A stretch of 64,000 nucleotides of DNA from JBCCCJ01 sp039029315. Lineage in GTDB: Bacteria > Bacteroidota > Bacteroidia > J057. The notes below the pieces were generated by a model, which worked only from the letters and a program-made list of their open reading frames with translations, did not search any database and was not told the origin of the DNA. A program made the translations under genes and the position numbers. Below, one piece after another: positions 36,637 to 45,624 of this stretch; the stretch's first letter is position 1, and every line of letters starts with the position of its first letter. The stretch covers positions 1 through 64,000 of the forward strand of contig JBCCGK010000070.1 in assembly GCA_039029315.1 (NCBI GenBank). The letters run 5' to 3'.

Positions 36637-36891
36637 AAATAGTCTAGTGGGTCTTTGAGATTGTTTGAATTTGATTCTATGGATTTGTTATGGCCCTTTT
36701 TTTCCTCTTCTTTGCTGCAATTATCCTCATTTAGTTGACCTATGGAAGGAGGAAATAACAAAGGATGAGGAAAAAATCTCTGTGCAGCAACCCGAAGCTT
36801 TTTCATATACCCCCCACTAGCGTTCCGAGTTGAGAGTGTTGAGTCCTTGTTCTTCTCTCTACTCTTGGCTCGGGACTCGGAACGATTGAAC
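36637..36891. other. secA-GT2 intergenic region with inverted repeats
   Basis: No gene. TTGCTGCA (~36712) matches TGCAGCAA (~36783), with an inner TCCTCAT/ATGAGGA pair. A second hairpin, CGTTCCGAGT (36821-36830) against ACTCGGAACG (36875-36884), ends 7 nt before the GT2 start codon. Either could act in the leader RNA; no terminator for secA was recognised. Confidence 0.5.
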
Positions 36892-37614
36892 ATGCCTATT
36901 ACTACCTTATCTATTATCATTCCTGCTTACAATGAAGAGCAGACCATTCATCAGATCCTGGACAAAATCGACGAAGTGGAGCTGCTGAATGGGATCAGCA
37001 AAGAGATCATCATTGTCAATGATTGCTCCAGGGATAATACAGAGGAACGAATCCTTGCCTATCGGGATCAGCATCCCAAGATGAATATTCAATACTATGC
37101 CCATGAAGTCAATCAGGGCAAAGGCGCGGCTCTCCATACAGGTATCAAGCAGGCCAGTGGAGATTATCTCATCATTCAGGACGCTGACCTGGAATATGAT
37201 CCCAGAGAATACAATTTGTTGCTCAAACCTGTGATCGAAGGCTTTGCCGATGTGGTATATGGGTCTCGGTTTTTGGGTGGCAAACCCCATCGCATTCTAT
37301 TTTTCTGGCATTCACGTGGCAATAAGATGCTGACCTTCCTCTCTAATATGATGACAGGCTTGAACCTGACAGATATGGAGACTTGTTACAAGATGTTTCG
37401 CACAGATATCATCCAGGGTTTCAAGCTGCAAGAAAAGCGATTTGGCTTCGAACCAGAAGTCACGGCGAAGGTCGCTCGTGTTCCGGGAGTCCGTATCTAT
37501 GAGGTCGGTATCTCCTATTACGGACGAACCTATGAAGATGGCAAGAAGATCGGCTGGAAAGATGGTGTTCGCGCGATCTATTGTATTTTGAAATACAAGT
37601 TGTTTAAGTCATGA
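36892..37614 (+). CDS. Family 2 glycosyltransferase, dolichol-phosphate-mannose synthase-like
   Basis: 240 residues from ATG 36892 (MPITTLSIIIPAYNEEQ). GT-A fold: IIIPAYNEEQTI at the nucleotide-sugar site, IIVNDCSRDNTEE, NQGKGAALHTGIKQA, and the metal-binding IIQDADLEYDP. ETCYKMFRTDII and FGFEPEVTAKVAR match the DPM1/GtrB-like subgroup that puts sugars on polyprenyl phosphate at the membrane face; there is no C-terminal membrane segment. The stop overlaps the methyltransferase start (ATGA), so translation is coupled. Confidence 0.92.
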   Translation: MPITTLSIIIPAYNEEQTIHQILDKIDEVELLNGISKEIIIVNDCSRDNTEERILAYRDQHPKMNIQYYAHEVNQGKGAALHTGIKQASGDYLIIQDADLEYDPREYNLLLKPVIEGFADVVYGSRFLGGKPHRILFFWHSRGNKMLTFLSNMMTGLNLTDMETCYKMFRTDIIQGFKLQEKRFGFEPEVTAKVARVPGVRIYEVGISYYGRTYEDGKKIGWKDGVRAIYCILKYKLFKS

Positions 37615-38351
37615 GGAAATTTGAATATAAGGAACTCGACCAGGAAGGCCTCGAAACCCTGGAAACCATTGCGGCTGCGGACAACTTCAATCGCTGGATG
37701 TATGAAACCGTATCAAATTGCCTCAAACCTGGTACAATCCTGGAAGTTGGAAGCGGAATCGGCAATATCTCCCGTTATTTTCTGGAGAACCAACAAGCCC
37801 TCACCCTGAGTGATATTCGGGAAAATTACTGTGGATATCTCCAGGAGAATTTTAGCCAATACGACTCATTACAAGATATCGTCAAACTCGATCTCGTCCA
37901 TCCAGAATTTGAGCAGGAATACCAGGAATATCTCGGCACATTTGACAACTTGTACGCGCTGAATGTCATCGAACATATTGAGGATGATGTGCTGGCTCTC
38001 GCCAATTGTAAAAAACTCCTCAAACCCGATGGGCGGATTGTGATTCTTATTCCTGCCTATCAATGGTTGTACAACAAATTCGATGAAAACCTCTATCACT
38101 TTCGTCGCTATACGAGAAAAACGATGTCGGAAGTTTTCAGGAAAAATGAATTCAACATTCTCCAGGCCTTCCATTTCAACCTGATCGGGATTGCAGGATG
38201 GTTCGTCTCGGGCAGTCTGCTTAAGAAGGAGATCATCCCTTCAGGACAGATGAAACTATACAATACCCTTGTTCCCGTTTTTCGCTTGATTGACAAGCTA
38301 AGTTTCCGGCAGATGGGCTTGTCTGTGATTGTAGTTGGAGACGCAAACTAA
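37611..38351 (+). CDS. Class I SAM-dependent methyltransferase
   Basis: 246 residues. Motif I is ILEVGSGIGNISRYFL (~residues 44-59); an acidic residue after TLSD follows, and ALNVIEHIEDDVLAL is the motif IV/post region often seen in small-molecule or glycan methyltransferases. LLKPDGRIVILIPAYQWLYNKFDE completes the fold. It overlaps the GT2 gene by 4 bp. The pairing of GT2 and MTase is common in Bacteroidota and suggests modification of a lipid-linked glycan; the substrate is unknown. Confidence 0.9.
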   Translation: MRKFEYKELDQEGLETLETIAAADNFNRWMYETVSNCLKPGTILEVGSGIGNISRYFLENQQALTLSDIRENYCGYLQENFSQYDSLQDIVKLDLVHPEFEQEYQEYLGTFDNLYALNVIEHIEDDVLALANCKKLLKPDGRIVILIPAYQWLYNKFDENLYHFRRYTRKTMSEVFRKNEFNILQAFHFNLIGIAGWFVSGSLLKKEIIPSGQMKLYNTLVPVFRLIDKLSFRQMGLSVIVVGDAN

Positions 38352-38369
38352 CGAACAATTCCCCTCCTT

Positions 38370-39569
38370 ATGCCAGGTTTCGCTTCACTTCAAGAGCTGC
38401 TGTCCTTGCTCAATAGTGAGCGAAAATTAATCAGTGCCTTATTCGAAAAACGAAACAGTCGGATAAGTGAAAACCATGAAGGTCTTTTGGCACTGGTCAA
38501 TGATGATCCTGACAGAATTCACAGATTGATTCAGCGTGACATCCTGGTTCGTAGCGGCAGATTTTTGGAATTGGATGAGCGCCTATTGGAGTTCTTTGAG
38601 ACTTTTTTGGAAGTAGATCAGGAAGTAAGTGTCGCTTATGTTCACGATACGCTCGATCAGCTCAAAAAGGCAATCTCTTATTATGAGGATGCTACGAGTA
38701 GCGTGAGCAAGCAACCATATCTCCATCAAGTCAAGCGCCTCCTGAGACGGATCGACAAGACATTGATTCGGAATATGATTGCTCTTTCCCGCAATGTCAA
38801 GCATGTATACCAAACAGAATCCAACTATACCATTAAACGGAAAAAGCTGGAAGATTATCGCGAGAAACGAGATGGTCTGGAAACGCTGATTCAACAATTA
38901 AAGCATCTGATTGAGCATGAACCCTTCTTCAAGATTCTGATCGACCCAGAATTGGAGTCCATTTCTTTTGATCTGCTTGATCATCTGAGGCAAGTCCGCA
39001 CAAGCCTGCTCGAAATCCAGCAGCAAATCATTCTCTACCTGAGCAGAATTCGGCATCAGTCGGCTTTGTATGAAAAGCTGCAGCAACTCAAATATCTCAA
39101 AGACCAGTTTGAAATAAGGGAGAAAACGAACATCAATCAGGTTCTGATGCGGGAAGACGCCTTGCTCTTCGATCAAAAATTGTCTTTCAATCTCCCGGTG
39201 GCTCTCTCTTTTTTTGAAACAGATGAAGCCTTACCGATTGTACAGAAGGTTGCTCGTAAGCATGGGCAGCATACGCGTCCGACGACTAATCTGGCGGAGA
39301 AAATTGAGGCTGAATACCTGGAAGAAGAAAACCAGCAATCCACCTCGCCGGACCTTCAGGCGATTCGAAATCTGTTTCTGACCAATCGGTTGGACTTGTT
39401 TCAATTTCTGATGAAGCACGACATTGTCTCCGAACTTCCGATGGATGAAAAAATCAGAATCTTCTGTCAACTCATCAGTCTGTATGAAAAGGATCTGATT
39501 GTTCAGGATACTTATGGCGTCTGGGAAGGCATCGAATACGTCACCATCCTACCGAAAACGAACGCGTAA
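38370..39569 (+). CDS. Coiled-coil protein, possibly kleisin-like
   Basis: 399 residues, cytosolic. N-terminal ~85 residues are helical with a winged-helix-like pattern (LLALVNDDPDRIHRLIQRD, then RFLELDERLLEFFETFL). Residues ~90-270 are long charged helices with heptads (VKRLLRRIDKTLIRNM; LLEIQQQIILYLSRIRHQ). The C-terminal ~70 residues again look like a small helical/winged domain (FLMKHDIVSELPMDEKIRIF, then QDTYGVWEGIEYVTILP). This layout recalls MukF/JetA-type kleisins, but no SMC, KITE or nuclease partner gene is nearby, so the link is only a hypothesis. It is third in the GT2-MTase operon (18-bp gap) and overlaps the convergent transporter gene by 21 bp. Confidence 0.6.
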   Translation: MPGFASLQELLSLLNSERKLISALFEKRNSRISENHEGLLALVNDDPDRIHRLIQRDILVRSGRFLELDERLLEFFETFLEVDQEVSVAYVHDTLDQLKKAISYYEDATSSVSKQPYLHQVKRLLRRIDKTLIRNMIALSRNVKHVYQTESNYTIKRKKLEDYREKRDGLETLIQQLKHLIEHEPFFKILIDPELESISFDLLDHLRQVRTSLLEIQQQIILYLSRIRHQSALYEKLQQLKYLKDQFEIREKTNINQVLMREDALLFDQKLSFNLPVALSFFETDEALPIVQKVARKHGQHTRPTTNLAEKIEAEYLEEENQQSTSPDLQAIRNLFLTNRLDLFQFLMKHDIVSELPMDEKIRIFCQLISLYEKDLIVQDTYGVWEGIEYVTILPKTNA

Positions 39570-42500
39570 CAAGGCCAGCGTTCCCAAAGACACAATCCCT
39601 GCTATCAATAACAAAATCAAAGAATTGTAGACAGGAGTAGACACGGGAAATCCGAACAATGGTTTTTGTGCAACAAACAATGGCAAGAAGAACAATCTGT
39701 CCTGTTTTTGGAGTTTTTTGTATTCATTGACCCCGCTTTGCATTGCCTGACTTACGGCTGAGTTGCCATATTTGTTTTGGAATCCCTTCCTGAATTCATC
39801 CACTTCTGTCTGCATGGAATCACGCATGTGGAGATATTGCCTTTCAGCAGCTTCTGCACTGCCTAAATCTGCCTCATATTCTTGCAACAATGCCTTCCTG
39901 GCATAGCGAAAATCATCCAATCGATATTGCATGGAATCTTCTGTCGGATGGAATTTGTTGTACATCCCCTGAAGGGTTACGATGGCTTCAAATCCCCATC
40001 GGGAAGGCATGATCTGGCACACTTCAGGTACAGGGCTTTTAGTAAACATCTTCAGTTGCTGGTTCATTTCCTTGTATTTCACCAATGCTCCCCCAAAAAT
40101 AATTTGAGGAACCAGAATCACAGGAACCAGATTTATCGCCGCCTTGCTGGACAAGCCCGGCATGGCAGAAATCATCAAGCCAATGGAAATCCCGGTCATA
40201 GAGACAAGGGTGAGCAAGATGAAGTAGAAAGGAAATAACTCTTTCAAATTCAATATGGGGAAACTCACCACCAAAAACAGTAGACTCTGGATCATCCCAA
40301 AAATCAGCAGAGTCAGGAATTTTGCTGCAAAATAACTTCGATAGGACAGGTGCAACATTCGTTCTCTTAACAAGAGTTGCTGGTCCCGGATGACTTCCTC
40401 CACACTATTGGTCATTCCCAGAAAGATGGAGATGAGGACTGCGAGAAAGATATAGGTCACCAGATGGACATTGTCATACAAGGTGTATTCAGGACCTGTC
40501 CGGCTATAATGAAGGATTGATCCTACGATAATCCCAAGGAGGGGAGGAATGAGGAAGGTAATGATCAGGTTGGACTTGTCCCGCAGTTTGTTTTTGAAGT
40601 TTCTGACAAAAAGGGTTTGAAACTGACTCCATCGTTCCCACATACTTCGCGCAGGCAATTCTGGAATACCAAAAGAATCAACCTGGGGGGGGACCTCCAT
40701 CTCATCGTCTTGCCCAATTTGCTTTCGGAATTCTTCCTGCCAGAATCCCGGAGAATATTTTCTTACGGGCAGCGGCTTCCCATCGATATCTTTGAGTGGT
40801 TGCTCTAAGGTATCCAATAGCAGATCCGGGTCCGCATTTTGGGGTTGGGTAAAATCAATGCTTTGGTCTACATCTTCCGAAAAGGGCTTGAAGTATTCCA
40901 GGGCCTGAAATCCATTTCCAAAGAATGCCAATCGTCCTCCCTGATCCAACAGAATGATTTTGTTGAACATCTTGTACAGACGTGCGCTGGGCTGGTGGAT
41001 CACAACAAAGACAATTTTTCCTCGAAACGCCAATTGCCGAATGAGGGACAGGATTTTTTCGGAATCCTTGGAAGACAGGCCTGATGTAGGTTCATCCAGG
41101 AACAACATATCGCTCTCTGACAGCAGTTCCAGACCAATATTGACACGTTTTCGTTCTCCTCCACTGAGCACCTTTTTGAGGGGACTGCCTACCCGAACAT
41201 CTCTTTTTTCCCACAACCCAATGTCCCGCAGCACCTTATTGACAAAGTTGTCGATGTCTCTGGTCCCATTGGGATATCGCAGGCAGGCATTGAAATACAG
41301 GTTCTCATATACGGTCAGGTTTTCCAACAACAAATCATCCTGCGGCACATAACCGATAAAGTCCTTCAGACGTTCATATTCCTCATGCAAGTCGTAATTG
41401 TCTATCAGAATTCTTCCTTCCTGCGGCTTATAGAATCCGTTCATCAGGTTCAGCAAGGTGGATTTGCCACTTCCGCTCGGTCCCAATATTCCAACCAATT
41501 CTCCTCGCTGCACATCAAATGAAATTCCATCTACTCCTTTGGTTCGATCACTGAAGGTGAACATCAGACCTTGTGCAGAAAATCGTCTGAAACCTGCATC
41601 TACTTTCTCAAATTGTTCTTCTTCCGAATTCCAGAAGATGATAAAATTATTGATGCGGATGTAATCCTTGCGTGTGACTAGCGGATTCTTTTTGACTTGG
41701 CGGTTGTTGACATATACTGGGTAGGGACAATTCTCAATTCTAATCAGAAAGGTATCTCCTTTTAGCTCAATGGGACATACCCAGGTCTGGTCCAACTCAT
41801 CATCAATGGTGATATCATGTTCAAACTGATTGCCAATCTGGAAACTGACCAGTGATCCACTGATCTGAAACAACTCTCTTTCCAGCAAGGGGTGGGTCAC
41901 CAGTGTCCGGATATTGATCAATCGCCCAGCGGCAATCACCAGATCATCCAAATTGACAATGGTCCAGGCATGTCCTTGCCGTTGGTTGTTGACTTTGAGC
42001 TCATCCTGAGTTGCCAGCAATCGAAGTCGAATTGTGCAACCTTCCAGTTCCACTTCCAGGAATGCCTGTTCAGCTGCACCGCTGACGACTGAATAATCTT
42101 TGCCTTTGGGAACCAAAAGACATCCCCGTTTGGGCGCTTGCAAATGCTTGAAATAGTATTTGAGATCCTGATAGGTGAGGGTGTAGGATTCGTTGATTCT
42201 GATGGCTTGTTCTTGTCTAATCAAGCGCGCAAAACCCGGGGTGACTTTTAAATCTCCCAGTCGAATGGTGTTTTGTTTGTCTCTCTGAATGAGGATGAGT
42301 CTTCGATTGACACGAATGATGATCACATCCAGCTCAGGGAAGGGCAGCTGTACAGTTCCCTCTGGTTGATCTGTCAGGTGGATGCACTTAATCGTTGTCT
42401 CAAGAAGAGGGGGCTCTCTATCCTTATCGGAATTGACATCAGGGCGGAGGATGCGACCCAGACTGGCCAGATCTCCTTCAAATACACCCATCGTCTTACT

Positions 42501-42857
42501 AATGGTACTGAGAAGCTGCATTTCAGCCTCTTCGATCTCATCAGAAGCCATCAGCTCAAAGAGCTTGACCAGCAGGAATACTTTTTCTTCGTAGCCCAGT
42601 CTTCCTTTCAGACTTCTTGCTACAATGGAGGCGTCGAGATCTTTTTGAACGTAGTCAGAGAATTCGTCGCTCAAAAAATCTGCAAAATCTTCAGGATAGA
42701 GCGTTTTAAAATGCTGATGGACGTAGGTTTCTTCTTCCTCAGACACCACCCCATCAACCTTTGCCATCAGAGAAAACAATTTGACTGTTTCCGTGAGCAA
42801 GGTCTGACTGAGCGCCTGCTTATCTATGCTTATTTTTTTTCCAGAACTCACCTTCAT
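39549..42857 (-). CDS. TerB-FHA-ABC-ABC2 fusion transporter (ABCG-like half)
   Basis: 1102 residues. ~1-140: TerB-like helical domain (LFSLMAKVDGVVSEEEETYV; LASDEIEEAEMQLL form of acidic metal-binding pattern). ~150-430: beta-rich region with at least one FHA-like module (TFLIRIENCPYPVYVNNRQV, then RKDYIRINNFIIFW). ~440-680: ATPase with Walker A GILGPSGSGKST, signature LSGGERKRVNIGLELL and Walker B LLFLDEPTSGLSSKDS-like stretch. ~760-1102: six membrane helices of ABC-2 type, with a large loop before the last. This is ABCG/White order (ATPase before membrane part). It could be phospho-regulated through FHA. Two small exported proteins precede it in the same direction. Confidence 0.85.
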   Translation of the reverse strand: MKVSSGKKISIDKQALSQTLLTETVKLFSLMAKVDGVVSEEEETYVHQHFKTLYPEDFADFLSDEFSDYVQKDLDASIVARSLKGRLGYEEKVFLLVKLFELMASDEIEEAEMQLLSTISKTMGVFEGDLASLGRILRPDVNSDKDREPPLLETTIKCIHLTDQPEGTVQLPFPELDVIIIRVNRRLILIQRDKQNTIRLGDLKVTPGFARLIRQEQAIRINESYTLTYQDLKYYFKHLQAPKRGCLLVPKGKDYSVVSGAAEQAFLEVELEGCTIRLRLLATQDELKVNNQRQGHAWTIVNLDDLVIAAGRLINIRTLVTHPLLERELFQISGSLVSFQIGNQFEHDITIDDELDQTWVCPIELKGDTFLIRIENCPYPVYVNNRQVKKNPLVTRKDYIRINNFIIFWNSEEEQFEKVDAGFRRFSAQGLMFTFSDRTKGVDGISFDVQRGELVGILGPSGSGKSTLLNLMNGFYKPQEGRILIDNYDLHEEYERLKDFIGYVPQDDLLLENLTVYENLYFNACLRYPNGTRDIDNFVNKVLRDIGLWEKRDVRVGSPLKKVLSGGERKRVNIGLELLSESDMLFLDEPTSGLSSKDSEKILSLIRQLAFRGKIVFVVIHQPSARLYKMFNKIILLDQGGRLAFFGNGFQALEYFKPFSEDVDQSIDFTQPQNADPDLLLDTLEQPLKDIDGKPLPVRKYSPGFWQEEFRKQIGQDDEMEVPPQVDSFGIPELPARSMWERWSQFQTLFVRNFKNKLRDKSNLIITFLIPPLLGIIVGSILHYSRTGPEYTLYDNVHLVTYIFLAVLISIFLGMTNSVEEVIRDQQLLLRERMLHLSYRSYFAAKFLTLLIFGMIQSLLFLVVSFPILNLKELFPFYFILLTLVSMTGISIGLMISAMPGLSSKAAINLVPVILVPQIIFGGALVKYKEMNQQLKMFTKSPVPEVCQIMPSRWGFEAIVTLQGMYNKFHPTEDSMQYRLDDFRYARKALLQEYEADLGSAEAAERQYLHMRDSMQTEVDEFRKGFQNKYGNSAVSQAMQSGVNEYKKLQKQDRLFFLPLFVAQKPLFGFPVSTPVYNSLILLLIAGIVSLGTLALLRVRFR

Positions 42858-42860
42858 CTG

Positions 42861-43310
42861 TTAGCGATAGGCATACTGCAAAGCCCAGTGGACCCCATCG
42901 CTTGTTGCATCATACATGCGGATCTTGATATAATAGGTACCGGTATACCAGGCTGTAAAAGTTGCAACTGCTACCTGGTCTGTATCTGTATCTTTGTCAA
43001 TGAGGTTCCAGTATCGATCGTAGATATAGACATCAATATCTCTTGCATAGCTACACCCTCCGACAACCATTGCGTAGTCATTTCCACTGTAGAAGGTTCT
43101 GGAAAAGGTGGTAGATTCTCCATCATCCAGTGTTCCTGTAGAATAGCTATCACGCACATTGAATCCGAGAGACATCAATTGATAATAGATTTTGCTTGCG
43201 GCGCGTTTTGCTTCATCGAGTGTGGCATATCCATTTTGGGGGATCATGCACAACCCAATGATCATCACTGTGGTCAATCCGATCAATATGTGTTTAAAGA
43301 AAGAGTTCAT
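42861..43310 (-). CDS. Small exported beta-sandwich protein
   Basis: 149 residues. Signal peptide MNSFFKHILIGLTTVMIIGL, cleavage near YAT. The mature part has ~15 aromatic residues, mainly Tyr, and ends DVYIYDRYWNLIDKD, WYTGTYYIKIRMYDA and VHWALQYAYR, a jelly-roll-like pattern seen in pre-peptidase/CBM-type domains. Single Cys in VVGGCSYARD. Its stop is 3 bp before the transporter start, so they are one operon. No family assigned. Confidence 0.7.
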   Translation of the reverse strand: MNSFFKHILIGLTTVMIIGLCMIPQNGYATLDEAKRAASKIYYQLMSLGFNVRDSYSTGTLDDGESTTFSRTFYSGNDYAMVVGGCSYARDIDVYIYDRYWNLIDKDTDTDQVAVATFTAWYTGTYYIKIRMYDATSDGVHWALQYAYR

Positions 43311-43366
43311 GAAAGTTGGGGTTGAAAATTCCTGGGATTAATCTATGTGGGAAATACGCGATTTAT

Positions 43367-44221
43367 TTAGCCTTTCTCTATTAATGAGATGAGCGCAGAG
43401 GATACATCATTGACTTCTTGAACGCTTTCTTGAGAGACTTTAGCGGCTTCGCCTTCAGGCAATGCGGATTGAATGGACTCTAGGCCATCTCTTACCGCGC
43501 TGACCAACCGGTTGGTGGTCGCATCGGATCCCAAACCGTCGAGTTGGCCAGCATAATAGCCAATCAATCCTCCTTGATTGAGCAGCTCTGAGTTATCTTC
43601 TGAATAGTTATCCTTGAGGTGTCCGCTTACCACGCGCAGGCCCTCCAGCCATCCTCCGAGAGAAGCCAGAACGACCAAATCAGACTCTCCCAACGCTTCT
43701 ACTTCAGACTGAATCTCGGTTTGTACATTATCTAGCTCTGCCCGCATGTCAGACCAGGCACCACGGCCAGCCAATTCATCCAGGTCAGCACGTTTTTCTG
43801 AAATGACACGACCAATCCCTAATTTTTGTCCAAGGTCAAAAATGATGGTGCTCATTTCGCCAAAACTCTCGGCATCTTCAGCATTGATAGCAACGAAGGC
43901 ATCTGCCACACGCACGCCCAGGTTCAGAGATCGCGCATATTTGTTTTCGTAATTAGCATTTTGGTTAAATGATGCCAGTTGCGTCCAATCTACTCGATCG
44001 AGTTTGTTGAGGGCACTCAGGATTTCGCCTGGAGATGGCACAAGATAATTTCCTGCAGCTTGTTGTTTATCCGCTTCGCTGATCGTGTAATCTTTCTCCG
44101 GTCCTTCTTCCTTGTTCTCCTTCTGCGCTTGCTGGGTCTGATTTTGGCTAGTGTGAGACTGACCTTCTGAGGCGCAAGACCAGAGTAAGCAAAGAAATAC
44201 AATCAAAAACAATCGTTGCAT
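43367..44221 (-). CDS. Putative lipoprotein with helical core
   Basis: 284 residues. Lipobox LLWSCAS (Cys ~16), then a long Gln/Glu/Lys/Ser linker (~18-50) that would reach across the periplasm or out from the membrane. The remainder is alanine/leucine-rich helix (LNLGVRVADAFVAINAEDAE; IIFDLGQKLGIGRVI; DLVVLASLGGWLEGLRVVS). No cysteine or catalytic motif. Its own promoter lies at 44294-44323. It is 56 bp ahead of the small exported protein gene and the transporter fusion, so the three may form one functional set. No family recognised. Confidence 0.7.
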   Translation of the reverse strand: MQRLFLIVFLCLLWSCASEGQSHTSQNQTQQAQKENKEEGPEKDYTISEADKQQAAGNYLVPSPGEILSALNKLDRVDWTQLASFNQNANYENKYARSLNLGVRVADAFVAINAEDAESFGEMSTIIFDLGQKLGIGRVISEKRADLDELAGRGAWSDMRAELDNVQTEIQSEVEALGESDLVVLASLGGWLEGLRVVSGHLKDNYSEDNSELLNQGGLIGYYAGQLDGLGSDATTNRLVSAVRDGLESIQSALPEGEAAKVSQESVQEVNDVSSALISLIEKG

Positions 44222-44293
44222 AGTAAATGTATCTGCTAAATATGAAAAAATGGGGGGAAAAAGCGAATAACAACTTTTAATTGTTGTTTAGTC

Positions 44294-44323
44294 CAAATAT
44301 AAATAATTTTCACAACTCTTCAA
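44294..44323 (-). promoter_or_regulatory. Promoter of the lipoprotein-transporter cluster
   Basis: On the reverse strand TTG (44323-44321), 19 nt, then TATATTTG (44301-44294): a full Bacteroidota sigma-A-type promoter. Transcription should begin near 44288, leaving a ~65-nt leader. Confidence 0.7.
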
Positions 44324-44356
44324 CAAACCGTCATACAATCTTTCAGGGCTCAATAT

Positions 44357-45511
44357 ATGGCTATTTTTGATCATCCAACCTATGTACTAGCAATTCTTTG
44401 TTTGTTAATTCTGTTTGCAGAATGGTTGGTCAATCATACCGCTCTTCGCCACTTGAGTAGTGCTTTGTTGGTCATCGTTTTGGGGGCTATTGCTGCCAAT
44501 CTTGGGGTGATTCCTTCCGCTTCAGACCAATTTTCATTATATGGTGGCATTTTCACCTATTTGGCTCCCTTATCGATTTTCTATCTACTGCTGGAAGTCA
44601 ATTTAGCCAATCTAAAACAGGCAGGACTCCCGATGCTCTTGATGTTTGTCGTTGGGTCTTTGGGAACGGTTTTGGGGGTTCTACTTGGGATGGGTGCAAT
44701 TTCTGGTTCGGAAGTATTCGGAGAGAGGTATGCTGCATTGGGCGGAATGTTCACTGGCACCTATACTGGTGGAAGTGTCAATTTCAATGCGATTGCGCTT
44801 CATTACGATGTCATGACTGATGGTGTATTGTATGCAGGTTCAGTGGCAGTAGATAATATTCTTACGGCCCTCTGGATGGTAGCATCCATCCTGCTTCCGC
44901 GCTTGCTTCAAGCCTGGCTGCCACGCAAAAGCTATTCGGCCAGTACAGAGACCGCTGTGGTTACACAATCGGAGGAAGCTTCCATCAAGCCCGCTGGACT
45001 TGCTTTGCTCGTAGGGCTTGGGGTGGCCGTGATCTGGATCTCCGATATTCTGACCGAAGGCCTGGGCTCGCTGGGAATCAACATCCCCTCTATTCTTATC
45101 CTCACCACGATCGCTCTGATTTTGGCACAAATCCCAAATATCAGCAAACTGGCAGGTACTCGCATGTTGGGCATGTTCTGTATTTATCTTTTTCTGGTTG
45201 TCATAGGGGCCTACTGTGAGCTTGCGGCCATGTCAAAAATGGGAGAAATAGCAATCTATCTGATGATATTTGTGCTGATTTTGGCACTTACCCATGCACT
45301 AACAATCTATGGGATTGGTGCCTTGCTCAAACTTGATTGGTCCCTCATCTCCGTTGCTTCTCAAGCCAATATTGGAGGAAGTTCGACCGCAATTGCTTTG
45401 GCAAAAAGCCTCGAAAGACCCAATCTGATGTTACCAGCCATTCTCGTAGGCTCTTTTGGCAATGGGCTGGGCACCTATCTTGGCTTCTTGGTGGCCGAAC
45501 AACTGTTGTAA
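44357..45511 (+). CDS. DUF819 family integral membrane protein
   Basis: 384 residues with ten to eleven hydrophobic helices, starting YVLAILCLLILFAEWLV. Family landmarks: LYGGIFTYLAPLSIFYLLLE, GGMFTGTYTGGSVNFNAIAL in the middle, and SQANIGGSSTAIALAKSLER with LVGSFGNGLGTYLGF at the end; the paired Gly/Asn/Ser-rich broken helices suggest a transporter with inverted repeats. Substrate of DUF819 proteins is not established. It is divergent from the lipoprotein cluster, with a 135-bp shared intergenic region. Confidence 0.9.
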   Translation: MAIFDHPTYVLAILCLLILFAEWLVNHTALRHLSSALLVIVLGAIAANLGVIPSASDQFSLYGGIFTYLAPLSIFYLLLEVNLANLKQAGLPMLLMFVVGSLGTVLGVLLGMGAISGSEVFGERYAALGGMFTGTYTGGSVNFNAIALHYDVMTDGVLYAGSVAVDNILTALWMVASILLPRLLQAWLPRKSYSASTETAVVTQSEEASIKPAGLALLVGLGVAVIWISDILTEGLGSLGINIPSILILTTIALILAQIPNISKLAGTRMLGMFCIYLFLVVIGAYCELAAMSKMGEIAIYLMIFVLILALTHALTIYGIGALLKLDWSLISVASQANIGGSSTAIALAKSLERPNLMLPAILVGSFGNGLGTYLGFLVAEQLL

Positions 45512-45624
45512 GTCTCTCCACATATTCCTGAGCTTCTGCCTGTAGCCTTACATATGTAAGAATGGGGGGATTGCACAAGTCGCAATTTTCATTACTTGGA
45601 ATATCTTGCAGAAAAATCACCCAG

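Noticed and set aside
42273..43325. 350-codon open frame on the + strand
   Set aside because: It runs antisense through the transporter start and the small exported gene, both of which have clear motifs or signal peptides; its own composition (very Cys/Ile/His rich, no domain) is that of a shadow frame.
38370..44221. Wadjet/MksBEF-type defence system
   Set aside because: One protein has a kleisin-like outline, but there is no SMC ATPase, KITE or nuclease; the neighbouring ATPase is an ABCG transporter with membrane helices.
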